In this document: one piece after another, positions 24,379 to 33,141 of the stretch
Layout: every line of letters begins with the position of its first letter
How positions within the stretch are numbered: the first letter of the stretch is position 1
Origin: Parabacteroides goldsteinii
GTDB lineage: Bacteria; Bacteroidota; Bacteroidia; Bacteroidales; Tannerellaceae
NCBI RefSeq assembly: GCF_015550595.1
Contig: NZ_JADNBB010000006.1
Span: 1 to 64,000 of the forward strand
Length of the DNA: 64,000 nucleotides
Reading direction: 5' to 3'
Program-made: the position numbers and the translations under genes
Notes under the pieces: model-generated
What the model was told of the DNA's origin: nothing
Database searches by the model: none
What the model saw: only the letters and a program-made list of their open reading frames with translations

Positions 24379-25692
24379 ATGAAGAATACTCCAGTAGATT
24401 ATCAGACTGCCAGACGAATAATAGATGGCTACGGATTACCGGATTTCGGGAAAGCTACAATCCGTGAAGTTGTTGCCATATCCACACAATTGGAACAGGA
24501 AACAAAAACCGAGTTCATACATATGGAAATGGGCGTTCCCGGACTGAAAGCGGCGCAAGTCGGTGTCGATGCGGAAATAAACGCACTAAAGAGCGGCATC
24601 GCCTCCATCTATCCGAATATCAACGGTACGCCGGAAGTAAAAGCAGAAGCATCCAGATTCATCAAGGCATTTATTAATATAGATATAGCACCCGAATGCT
24701 GTGTTCCGGTTACCGGTTCCATGCAAGGGACATTCGCCTCTTTCCTTACCAGCGGACAATGCACGGAAGGAAAAGACACCATCCTCTTCATCGATCCCGG
24801 ATTTCCGGTTCAGAAACAACAGATCGTCGTGATGGGATATAAATACGAATCATTCGACGTCTATGAATATCGCGGAGAGAAACTGCGTGCCATCTTGGAA
24901 GAACACCTTTCAAAAGGCAATATCGCAGCCATGATCTATTCGAACCCGAACAACCCTGCCTGGTTCTGCCTGACAGACGAAGAACTGAAGATCATCGGAG
25001 AGATGGCAAACAAATATGATACGATCGTGATCGAAGACCTCGCCTACTTCGCTATGGATTTCCGCAAAGAACTTGGCAAACCTTTCGAAGCTCCTTATCA
25101 GGCAAGCGTTGCGCATTATACGGATAATTACATCTTACAGATATCCGGTTCGAAAGCATTCAGCTATGCCGGACAACGTATCGGTGTAACTGCTATCTCC
25201 AACAAACTTTACCACCGTGCTTATCCGGGACTGACGAAGCGTTATGGCAGCGGCACTTTCGGTACTGTTTACATCCACCGTGTACTGTACGCCCTGTCAT
25301 CAGGAACGAGCCATTCGGCACAGGTCGCATTGGCAGCCATGTTCAAAGCAGCCTCCGACGGCCAGTTCGATTTTATCTCGGAAGTAAAAGAATACGGACG
25401 CCGTGCTGAAAGACTGAAGAAGATCTTTACCGACTACGGCTTCACGATCGTTTACGATCATGACCTGGACGAACCGATTGCCGACGGCTTCTATTTTACG
25501 ATCGCTTATCCCGGAATGACCGGCGGAAAGTTGATGGAAGAACTGATCTATTACGGAGTAAGTGCCATCTCTTTAAGCACGACCGGCAGCAACCAGGAAG
25601 GTCTGCGCGCCTGCACTTCATTCATCAAACCGCACCAATATGACCTTCTGGAAGAGCGTTTAAAGCTATTCAAAGAAAATCATACCCTATAA
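24379..25692 (+). CDS. PLP-dependent aminotransferase, class I/II
   Basis: A 437-aa fold-type I aminotransferase. Visible signatures are the YSNPNNPAWFCLTDEE asparagine motif, EDLAYFAMD with the PLP-ring aspartate, and the lysine motif ISGSKAFSYAGQRIG with the Schiff-base lysine. The N-terminal MEMGVPGLKAAQVGVDAE is of the MalY/AspC-like type. The amino-acid substrate cannot be told from the sequence. It is a single gene ending in a strong terminator and marks the return to conserved chromosome. Confidence 0.88.
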   Translation: MKNTPVDYQTARRIIDGYGLPDFGKATIREVVAISTQLEQETKTEFIHMEMGVPGLKAAQVGVDAEINALKSGIASIYPNINGTPEVKAEASRFIKAFINIDIAPECCVPVTGSMQGTFASFLTSGQCTEGKDTILFIDPGFPVQKQQIVVMGYKYESFDVYEYRGEKLRAILEEHLSKGNIAAMIYSNPNNPAWFCLTDEELKIIGEMANKYDTIVIEDLAYFAMDFRKELGKPFEAPYQASVAHYTDNYILQISGSKAFSYAGQRIGVTAISNKLYHRAYPGLTKRYGSGTFGTVYIHRVLYALSSGTSHSAQVALAAMFKAASDGQFDFISEVKEYGRRAERLKKIFTDYGFTIVYDHDLDEPIADGFYFTIAYPGMTGGKLMEELIYYGVSAISLSTTGSNQEGLRACTSFIKPHQYDLLEERLKLFKENHTL

Positions 25693-25700
25693 TTAACACA

Positions 25701-25746
25701 AACCCGGCATTTCTTTTACACTTATTAACTCAAATGCCGGGTTTTT
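25701..25746 (+). terminator. Terminator of the aminotransferase gene
   Basis: AACCCGGCATTT pairs with AAATGCCGGGTT, followed by TTT. Confidence 0.85.
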
Positions 25747-25810
25747 CGTTTGCTTCTTAACATCAAAAGCCATATATTGTCCCTGTCTAACACAGTAAGC
25801 AATCTTCACT

Positions 25811-26407
25811 ATGGCATCATATAATAATATATTTAAAATAACACATAATAATGTTCTTCCTGCACAAGGAAGTATCCTCATGTCCGAACCTTTCTTGCAA
25901 GATGCCTACTTTCAACGCTCTGTCGTTTTACTTGTAGAACACAACACAGAAGGTTCCATGGGATTTGTATTAAATAAGAAAACCGATTTAATAGTAAATA
26001 CCTTTTTTCCGGAACTTGAAGAGTATCCGGAAATACCAATCTACCTGGGTGGCCCTGTAAGTGCCAACCGACTGTTCTTTATTCATTCTTTAGGAGATTT
26101 AATCGTGCCTGATTCGGTGAAGATAAAAGACCATCTTTATTTCGATGGTGACTTTGAAGCCTTGAAACGTTACATGTTGAAAGGCCATTCTATTGAAGGG
26201 AAAGTTAAATTCTTCCTGGGCTATTCGGGATGGACGAAAGGACAGTTAGGCAGCGAGATCAATAAAAACTCATGGGTAGTCAGTCATGCTACCAAAGAAA
26301 ATATCTTACTTGCCGATGGAGAAAGCTTCTGGAAAAACTCTCTCGAACAGTTGGGCAGTAACTATGAAGCATGGACCAAATATCCGAAAGATCCTTATTT
26401 GAACTGA
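25811..26407 (+). CDS. YqgE/AlgH family protein
   Basis: A 198-aa protein with the UPF0301 (YqgE/AlgH) pattern: QGSILMSEPFLQDAYFQRSVVLLVEHN, GSMGFVLNKKTDL, YLGGPVSANRLFFIHS and FFLGYSGWTKGQL. The family is widespread and cytoplasmic and its biochemical role remains unclear. Convergent with the GNAT gene, with only 4 bp between stops. Confidence 0.92.
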   Translation: MASYNNIFKITHNNVLPAQGSILMSEPFLQDAYFQRSVVLLVEHNTEGSMGFVLNKKTDLIVNTFFPELEEYPEIPIYLGGPVSANRLFFIHSLGDLIVPDSVKIKDHLYFDGDFEALKRYMLKGHSIEGKVKFFLGYSGWTKGQLGSEINKNSWVVSHATKENILLADGESFWKNSLEQLGSNYEAWTKYPKDPYLN

Positions 26408-26411
26408 TTTA

Positions 26412-26945
26412 TTACACAGTAGATACATTCACTTTTTGCATCATCAGAACATCAGAATATCCATTTTCTGTCTGAATCCAATCTGTCATAACACCCGTAA
26501 CAATGAACCCGCAACGAGTAAAGAGTGCTTTGCTGGCTTCGTTGTCTACAGGAATATGCACATATAACTGATGCAACTTCAAAAAAGAAAATGCATATTC
26601 CATCAGAATATTCATTGCTTCAGTTGCCAATCCATTTCCTTGATAAAGAGGATCCAGTAAAATACCGATACCGGCACGGCGATGATGCGGTTCGAAATCA
26701 TACACGTCGACAGTACCGACGGCCGCACCTGTTGAACGAAGTTCGATCATCAGACGCAATTGCTTCAAGTCGAATATATCCCGGTGCGATTCCCGGATAT
26801 ACTCCTTCAATATATAACGGGAATAAGGAGACATAGTGTTCCCCAGGCTCCATAAGTCCGGATTATTTTCCCAACGATACAGAGGTTCCAGATCTTCTGG
26901 CTCCAAAGCACGGAGACGGATTATTTCGTTTTCCAGTTGTGCCAT
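26412..26945 (-). CDS. GNAT acetyltransferase
   Basis: A 177-aa protein of the RimJ/SpeG-like Acetyltransf_3 type, with IRLRALEPEDLEPLYRWENN at the start and the acetyl-CoA loop RRAGIGILLDPLYQGNGLATEAM. The C-terminal NEASKALFTRCGFIVTG fits the family. Substrate unknown; spermidine and N-terminal amino groups are possibilities. It starts 1 bp after the upstream glycosyltransferase stop, so they are probably co-transcribed. Confidence 0.88.
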   Translation of the reverse strand: MAQLENEIIRLRALEPEDLEPLYRWENNPDLWSLGNTMSPYSRYILKEYIRESHRDIFDLKQLRLMIELRSTGAAVGTVDVYDFEPHHRRAGIGILLDPLYQGNGLATEAMNILMEYAFSFLKLHQLYVHIPVDNEASKALFTRCGFIVTGVMTDWIQTENGYSDVLMMQKVNVSTV

Positions 26946-26946
26946 A

Positions 26947-28122
26947 TTATTTCCCCGGTGATATTAATTGTCCGCTTTCCTTACAATAAATATGATAAGT
27001 AACTTTCTTACTGACCATCGAATCCATTAACAAAAGCATCTGTTCAAAACGGGCATCCGGATAGCAAATGGCATAATCAGTAAATTCCTTCATCTGATTA
27101 CGACGGCAAATGGCATCCATGACACGTTCTTCATCCAGATCCCAAAGATTTATATGTTCTAGTTCGGGCATACGTTTCACACAAGCAGCCTTGATAACCT
27201 CAAAATTGTCCTCACGACAAAGTACCAGTAAACGTTTATGCTTACTCCTGGACTTTTGCTTGACTCCCAACAGACGTGAGCAAGCAGCCAATGAAGCACG
27301 CAATAAAATGGCCAGTTTTATAAAAAAACCCATCAGCCAACCGGAATGAGGATAATATTTCCGGAAAAAGATCAGCATGGCACCATAAAAGGCCTTCACA
27401 TATTTCATATCGCCATGCTTCGTACTTTCTCCTTTGTAATGAAGGATACGTTCCGGAATATAATAATTCTTATAACCACCTAATACCATCCGGTACGACA
27501 GATCGATATCTTCACCATACATAAAGAAAGCTTCGTCTAACAATCCGACCTTGTCTAACGCATCGTGTCGAAGCAGCATAAACGCACCGGCCAGCACGTC
27601 TACCTTATGTTGTTTCTCCTTGTCCAGATAAGCCAAACTATATCTTGAGAATATACGCGATTTAGGAAACAACTTCGATAATCCGAATATTTTACAGAAC
27701 GAAACCCAGGGAGAAGGGAAACTACGCTTACTCTCAGGCAGGAATGCACCATGCCCATCCAACATCTTCACCCCTATTCCGCCTGCTTTCGGATGTTCAT
27801 CCATAAAGAAACAAAGAGTCCGGAGACTCTCCTCACCTATCACAGTATCGGGATTAAGCAATAACACGTACTCTCCATTGCATTGACGGATTGCCTGGTT
27901 ATTAGCCTTGGCAAATCCCGGATTATCCTTGTTCTCTATAAAAGTCACTTCCGGGAACCTGGGGCGCAGATAATCGACAGAACCATCCGTAGAGTTGTTA
28001 TCCACGACAAATACTTCCGCATCAAAACCAGCAACAGCAGCACGGACCGAGTATAGGCATTGCTCCAAAAAATACTTTACGTTATAGTTTACAACTATAA
28101 TGGATATCTTGGTTTCGTACAT
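26947..28122 (-). CDS. Glycosyltransferase family 2
   Basis: A 391-aa GT-A enzyme. The N-terminal domain has ISIIVVNYN, VVDNNSTDGS, LLNPDTV (DxD-like) and the late MYGEDIDLSYRMVLGG. The amphipathic stretch at about 250-280 may bind membrane. The C-terminal 100 residues are an extra part not typical of GT2 (RLLVLCREDNFEVIKAACVKRMPELEHINLW), of unknown function. It probably transfers a sugar in rhamnan or cell-surface polysaccharide synthesis. Confidence 0.87.
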   Translation of the reverse strand: MYETKISIIVVNYNVKYFLEQCLYSVRAAVAGFDAEVFVVDNNSTDGSVDYLRPRFPEVTFIENKDNPGFAKANNQAIRQCNGEYVLLLNPDTVIGEESLRTLCFFMDEHPKAGGIGVKMLDGHGAFLPESKRSFPSPWVSFCKIFGLSKLFPKSRIFSRYSLAYLDKEKQHKVDVLAGAFMLLRHDALDKVGLLDEAFFMYGEDIDLSYRMVLGGYKNYYIPERILHYKGESTKHGDMKYVKAFYGAMLIFFRKYYPHSGWLMGFFIKLAILLRASLAACSRLLGVKQKSRSKHKRLLVLCREDNFEVIKAACVKRMPELEHINLWDLDEERVMDAICRRNQMKEFTDYAICYPDARFEQMLLLMDSMVSKKVTYHIYCKESGQLISPGK

Positions 28123-28132
28123 AAGAATCAGA

Positions 28133-28756
28133 TTATATTTTTATCGAATCATTAAAACTGGTCCGGTTCACGATAGAACGACCCAACGTTATTTCGTCTG
28201 CATATTCTATCTCGTCACCAATGGAAACGCCACGGGCAATGACCGTAATCTTTACATCATAAGCCGACAGTTTACGATAGATGAAAAAGTTGGTAGTATC
28301 TCCTTCCATTGTAGTACTGAGGGCAAGTACGATTTCCTTTACTTCATCATTGGCTACCCGTTGCACCAAACTGTCTATTTGCAGATCACCCGGTCCAATA
28401 CCGTCCATAGGAGAAATAATACCACCCAGGACATGATAAACGCCCCGGAACTGTCCGGTGTTTTCAATTGCCATCACTTCTTTGATATTTTCAACTACAC
28501 AGACAGTCGAATGATCCCGGTGAGGATCGGCACAGATGGAACACATTTCGTCATCACAAATATTGTGACACACTGTACAATACTTTACATCTCTCCGCAA
28601 AGCCAGTAAGGCGGACGCAAAGTTTTCCGTATAGCCTTCATCCCGGCGAAGCATATATAAAGCTAACCGCAAAGCCGTCTTCCTTCCCACTCCGGGAAGC
28701 GAAGCCAACTCGTTTACTGCATTTTCCAATAAAGCAGATGGATATTTTTGAGTCAT
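28133..28756 (-). CDS. recR: Recombination mediator RecR
   Basis: A 207-aa protein with helix-hairpin-helix ([20 protein letters not shown]), zinc finger ([16 protein letters not shown]) and Toprim domain ([38 protein letters not shown]). It works with RecF/RecO to load RecA on gapped DNA. A minus-strand -7 box TATCTTTG lies at 28777-28784. The GT2 gene follows 10 bp later, so the two may form an operon. Confidence 0.96.
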   Translation of the reverse strand: MTQKYPSALLENAVNELASLPGVGRKTALRLALYMLRRDEGYTENFASALLALRRDVKYCTVCHNICDDEMCSICADPHRDHSTVCVVENIKEVMAIENTGQFRGVYHVLGGIISPMDGIGPGDLQIDSLVQRVANDEVKEIVLALSTTMEGDTTNFFIYRKLSAYDVKITVIARGVSIGDEIEYADEITLGRSIVNRTSFNDSIKI

Positions 28757-28821
28757 TGATTACCTTTCTTTGACCACAAAGATAGGTAATTTCAATCATA
28801 TGAAATTCGATCAACCGATTT

Positions 28822-31053
28822 TTACTGGAAATCGCCTTTGGGGACACTCAAATTCGAACTTATATTATTTAGCATAGAAAGTCTTGCCATTAAATAGCAA
28901 ACTGTCGATTCAGCTCCCTGATTCAAATTGATATTATCTTCTTCCAACCCATCATAACAACCTCCTGTGGCCGGATTATAAAGTATCTGATGAAGATGAT
29001 TATTACCTAAAAACCAGTTGAAAGCCTGTGTCTGTTTCAATAAATAATCGTTATCCTTAAATACATTATAAAATGTAACCAATGTCATAACAGTACTTGC
29101 CACGTCAATCGGTTGTTCCCCATAAATCAGTCCTTTTTTCTTTTTGTGCAGCCACCCCCGGTTGGAAACCACTTTGATGCGATCTTCTACAAAGATGTTC
29201 TTCAGTAGAAAATCGAATGACTCTTTAGCTATCGTTTTATATTTTTCATTTCCGGTAGCCTGGTAAGCGAAAAGTAGTGCTTCCGGCAACACACAGTTAT
29301 CATATGTCAAGTAGGATTCAAACCACAACCACTCACCATCTGTACTTTGTTTATAAAATCCGACCAATTTATCAGCCAGCAAATTGATTAATGAGGCAAT
29401 CTCCGGGCAAGAATACCGTCGGTTATAATAGCAAAGTCCTTTCAATGCAAAAGCAATACTACGCGGAGACTGAAAACCAGAAAGCACCCGAAGTGATCTT
29501 CTGAAAATCTGGATTGCTTCGGCAGTCCATTGATCAGGATATTTATCGCCATGAAAAATAAAATACCCCAAAGCACAAATTGCTCTCCCATTACTATCCT
29601 CCAAACCCACTTCCTGATTTTGCTTTGTAAAAGCCAGTTCCTTATCCACATAATTAAAGAAGGAACCATCCGGTTGCAAACAATACTTTATGAAATTCAG
29701 ATAGCTCCTGATATACTTTTCGCAGGAGACATCCCTTATTTCTACATAGACCTGACAAAGTGCCATTAATGCCCGGGCATTATCATCCAACGTATAACCG
29801 GTTTTAATATCCGGACGATTGCCTTTAGAGAACTGGATCATAGCAAAGTTCCGGCTCATTCTTTTAATATGTCTTACATTTATCGGAGGTAACGAATAAA
29901 GCAGTTCGTCATTATCTTTCAATACACTCTTTATCAATAAGATATAGGCTATTGCCACATTCTCCCAAGCGGTAGCAGCAGTTTTCTGCAAACCGGTTAT
30001 TCTCATTTTAGACCGGAGACTTTCATTCGACAGTAGCCGGTTGGTTGCCGCAGCCAACTGGATGGAATTTTTAAAGTCGAAGATGATACCTGAATTATCC
30101 TTCAACAACTCTAATGCATGAGGAATCGGAGTGGCTATAATAGGACATCCGCAACTTAAGGCATAAACAAATGTACCGCTTACCGCCTGATTAGGATCAC
30201 AGGAGGTAAACAGATATACATCTGTCAGCTGTAGATACTCTAGCAAAGTGGATAAATCCAGATAGAAATTTACAAAACGGACATGGTCAGTCATACCCAG
30301 CTCCATAACTTTGGCTTTCAGCATCTCCCGATATTTCTCTCCTTCTGCTTTAAACACAGTCGGGTGTGTCTTCCCGATAATGACAAACAAGACTGTCGGA
30401 TTTTCTTTTACAATGGCGGGTAAGGCCTCTAAAGTTGTTTCAATGCTTTTTCCGGCACTCAGTAAGCCGAAGGTTGAAAGTATCCTTCTTCCTGTGACTC
30501 GATATTTATCTTTCAGCAGTCTCTTATCCTGATGAGCAACGAGGTGTGTTCCATGTGGTATCACTTCTATTTTATCCTCTTCAATCTGATAATCCTCCAG
30601 CAAAATACGTTTGGAAACCTGCGTCATCACTATAATTGCAGCACAAGCATTTGTCAGTTCCAGTAGATATTTTTTCAAGGAAGCGACCGGATTAGACAAT
30701 ACAGTATGAAAGACGATTATTACAGGCTTTGTTATTGATTTCACAAACTGCAGGAAATCATCTTCATGTTCACTATACAGGCCAAATTCATGTTGTATCA
30801 GGACAAGATCTATAACTGCATCCTGATTGATCTGTGTGCCAATGACTGTGTAGTCATTGGCGTCTGAAGTATTTAACCTATATTTTACCGTATCAGAATA
30901 AACATGTTTTTCCGAATCCGATTCTAATGCACAAACTTTAATAGAATAAGTATTTCCGAATTTGTACAGAATTGCCCGGATCAAATCGCCTGAAAATGTA
31001 GCAATGCCACATTCTCTGGGAGGAAAAGTTGTTATACATAATATATTATTCAT
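28822..31053 (-). CDS. GT4 glycosyltransferase fused to a helical-barrel domain
   Basis: A 743-aa fusion. Residues 1 to about 395 are a GT-B glycosyltransferase of family GT4: FPPRECGIATFSGDL at the donor cleft and SCGCPIIATPIPHALELL with the family glutamate. Residues about 400-743 are mostly helical with paired Trp/Tyr-rich repeats (RCLSGFQSPRSIAFALKGLCYY, EWLWFESYLTYDNCVLPEALL), like an alpha/alpha six-hairpin fold of glycoside-processing enzymes. It overlaps the GH130 gene by 4 bp (ATGA), so the two should act together on a mannose-type glycan. Confidence 0.85.
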   Translation of the reverse strand: MNNILCITTFPPRECGIATFSGDLIRAILYKFGNTYSIKVCALESDSEKHVYSDTVKYRLNTSDANDYTVIGTQINQDAVIDLVLIQHEFGLYSEHEDDFLQFVKSITKPVIIVFHTVLSNPVASLKKYLLELTNACAAIIVMTQVSKRILLEDYQIEEDKIEVIPHGTHLVAHQDKRLLKDKYRVTGRRILSTFGLLSAGKSIETTLEALPAIVKENPTVLFVIIGKTHPTVFKAEGEKYREMLKAKVMELGMTDHVRFVNFYLDLSTLLEYLQLTDVYLFTSCDPNQAVSGTFVYALSCGCPIIATPIPHALELLKDNSGIIFDFKNSIQLAAATNRLLSNESLRSKMRITGLQKTAATAWENVAIAYILLIKSVLKDNDELLYSLPPINVRHIKRMSRNFAMIQFSKGNRPDIKTGYTLDDNARALMALCQVYVEIRDVSCEKYIRSYLNFIKYCLQPDGSFFNYVDKELAFTKQNQEVGLEDSNGRAICALGYFIFHGDKYPDQWTAEAIQIFRRSLRVLSGFQSPRSIAFALKGLCYYNRRYSCPEIASLINLLADKLVGFYKQSTDGEWLWFESYLTYDNCVLPEALLFAYQATGNEKYKTIAKESFDFLLKNIFVEDRIKVVSNRGWLHKKKKGLIYGEQPIDVASTVMTLVTFYNVFKDNDYLLKQTQAFNWFLGNNHLHQILYNPATGGCYDGLEEDNINLNQGAESTVCYLMARLSMLNNISSNLSVPKGDFQ

Positions 31054-32081
31054 TTTTTATGGGATATTAATTCATTAACTAACTCTTGAAGTACTACCGA
31101 TATACAGGCTATGCATTTGTCTGCCGCCCCATAATAAATATACAGTCTGCCACCAAACAAAGTAGTACCGGTAGGGAAACAAACTCTGTTTACTATGCCC
31201 AGCAACTCATAATCCGTATCGGGAGTAAACAAAGGATAAGGCAATCGCGCCAGTTCTATAGAAGGGTCATTCAGATCCAATAAAGCGGCACAGGCAGAAT
31301 AGACATACCCTTCCGGAGTATCATATACGCTATGATAAATAAGCAACCATCCTTCAGGTGTTTCAATGGGAGGACAACCGGCACCGATATAACTTGCCTC
31401 ATGACGGTACTGAGGTTTCAACAGAATGTGATCGAAAAAATCAATAAAATAATCAGTCCAAAACTTTGTGGTCAAGTCTTCCAGTTTCCCGATACTGACC
31501 AATTGTATATCCGGTTTGATCCGATGCATAAAGTAGAATTTCCCATTAATCTTACGAGGGAAAAACACTACATTCTTATCTGTGAGATAGATCTTTTTTC
31601 CAAGATTAGTATTTGATTCCCGCTTATTATAAGAACGGAAATATTTACCGATCTGATGTCCATGCGATGTCATCAATCTTTTAAACTGACGGAATGTAAA
31701 CTGTGATGTAATTACTCCTTTTTTTTCAAAATGAACTAAATCGGAAGATACGGCTAACGCTCCTACGGCACTGTTGCCATCATAAGCCGTATAAGTCAGA
31801 TAATAGGTATCATCGATCTTTACAATCCGTGGGTCTTCTACTCCCTGAGCTTCATAAACATACTCAGGCCGGATTAAAGGGTCTTCATTTCGTTGAACAA
31901 CTTTAAGGGCTCCTTCCAACCTACAATAGCCGATAGTTGAATAGTTACCCTCTTTCACTGCACGGTAAAACATATGTACAGTATCTCCTTCGGCTATGAC
32001 AGCCGGATTCATTACGCTTTCGTTTTCAAAACTTAAATCTGTACTTTCAAGAATAATGCCTTCCCTTTGTATGTTTACCAT
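31050..32081 (-). CDS. GH130 family mannoside phosphorylase-type protein
   Basis: A 343-aa five-bladed beta-propeller enzyme: NPAVIAEGDTVHMFYRAV, EAQGVEDPRIVKIDDTYYLTYTAY with the catalytic Asp region, RHEASYIGAGCPPIETPEGWLLIYHSVY and YYGAADKCIACISVVL. GH130 members phosphorolyse beta-mannosides, which fits an intracellular role because there is no signal peptide. It starts in a TAATG overlap with a small upstream frame and overlaps the GT fusion downstream. Confidence 0.9.
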   Translation of the reverse strand: MVNIQREGIILESTDLSFENESVMNPAVIAEGDTVHMFYRAVKEGNYSTIGYCRLEGALKVVQRNEDPLIRPEYVYEAQGVEDPRIVKIDDTYYLTYTAYDGNSAVGALAVSSDLVHFEKKGVITSQFTFRQFKRLMTSHGHQIGKYFRSYNKRESNTNLGKKIYLTDKNVVFFPRKINGKFYFMHRIKPDIQLVSIGKLEDLTTKFWTDYFIDFFDHILLKPQYRHEASYIGAGCPPIETPEGWLLIYHSVYDTPEGYVYSACAALLDLNDPSIELARLPYPLFTPDTDYELLGIVNRVCFPTGTTLFGGRLYIYYGAADKCIACISVVLQELVNELISHKK

Positions 32082-32215
32082 TATGTCTTAGTTATTAGAT
32101 TAAAGCCTTTGTCTTGCTTACTCTTTTTTTCGCGCTGATAGTCAGTCTGAGCTTTTATTTTATCGGCTCCAGACTTTTCCTTCTTCTTTTCTTTCTTGTT
32201 TTCTTTACCTTTCAT
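32081..32215 (-). CDS. Small lysine-rich protein, 44 aa
   Basis: A short frame from ATG at 32215: MKGKENKKEKKKEKSGADK, then IKAQTDYQREKKSKQDKG, ending TKT. About one third of residues are lysine. Its TAA overlaps the GH130 ATG (TAATG), which suggests translational coupling. Similar lysine-rich small proteins in Bacteroidetes are familiar to me, but I know no function. Low complexity makes chance coding possible. Confidence 0.55.
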   Translation of the reverse strand: MKGKENKKEKKKEKSGADKIKAQTDYQREKKSKQDKGFNLITKT

Positions 32216-32482
32216 AATACATTGTTTGACGGAGAATTTATACTAGAGAATTAGTAAAACGTGAAGTGATGGATATATGGTTAAATATTTTATTTTCTGC
32301 AATTTACTAATAATATCTCCTATAAAATCATATGGACGAAAGAATTGTTCTTTAATAACTATAAGAGTCTATAATTCACAATGTACATTTGTACGGTTCT
32401 GACAAACCTTTTATTTATCAATATTGTTTCATAATTACTGCACAAAGTTGTGACAGTGGAAATAATTAAACAATAAAATAGA
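32216..32482. other. Divergent intergenic region
   Basis: About 270 AT-rich bases between leftward and rightward genes. Promoters for both directions are expected. I see no RNA gene or strong dyad. Confidence 0.4.
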
Positions 32483-32971
32483 ATGAATAGTAGAAAAATC
32501 TTCACATTACTGGCTTTAATGATTGGCTTTATGGCTTTAGCTTCATGCAAAGGGCAGGCCAAAACCAACGAAACTGCAAGTAGCACCGAGACGACAGGAA
32601 AAGATGCTACTGCTCCTATACATATCAACAAGGCAGACTTTCTGAAAAAAGTATATAATTTCGAAGCGAGTCCGAACGAATGGAAATATCTGGGTAACAA
32701 GCCAGCCATTATTGACTTCTATGCAGACTGGTGTGGCCCCTGCAAAATGATCGCACCTTCTCTGGACCAACTGGCCAAGGAATATGCCGGACAAATCGAT
32801 ATTTACAAAGTGGATGTAGACAAAGAGACCGAACTGGCAACCGCTTTCGGCATTCAGGGAATACCGGCTCTGTTATACATTCCGATGGAAGGAACGCCTC
32901 AGATGCTTCAGGGCGCACAGCCTAAAGAGGTTCTGAAAGAAAAAATAGAAATGATCTTACTGAAGAAATAG
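32483..32971 (+). CDS. Thioredoxin-domain lipoprotein
   Basis: A 162-aa protein with signal peptide and lipobox (MIGFMALASCKGQ, Cys23), a Thr/Glu-rich linker, and a thioredoxin domain with DFYADWCGPCKMIAP and the cis-proline IQGIPALLYIP. It should act in the periplasm as a disulfide reductase or oxidase. A terminator follows at 33007. Confidence 0.92.
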   Translation: MNSRKIFTLLALMIGFMALASCKGQAKTNETASSTETTGKDATAPIHINKADFLKKVYNFEASPNEWKYLGNKPAIIDFYADWCGPCKMIAPSLDQLAKEYAGQIDIYKVDVDKETELATAFGIQGIPALLYIPMEGTPQMLQGAQPKEVLKEKIEMILLKK

Positions 32972-33006
32972 AAAGAAACATATTTCAAACAGCATAAACA
33001 ATTAAT

Positions 33007-33048
33007 AAGCCGGAAAAGCAATAGTTGATATTGACTTCTCCGGCTTTT
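33007..33048 (+). terminator. Terminator of the thioredoxin gene
   Basis: AAGCCGGA pairs with TCCGGCTT, followed by TTCT. Confidence 0.7.
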
Positions 33049-33141
33049 CTCTTTATTTATCAAATATTTAGGTATAATCATTCTAAATTCATACGAAAGC
33101 GATCTCCTTTAAAAACGAATAACTAAGCAAATGCAGCATTA

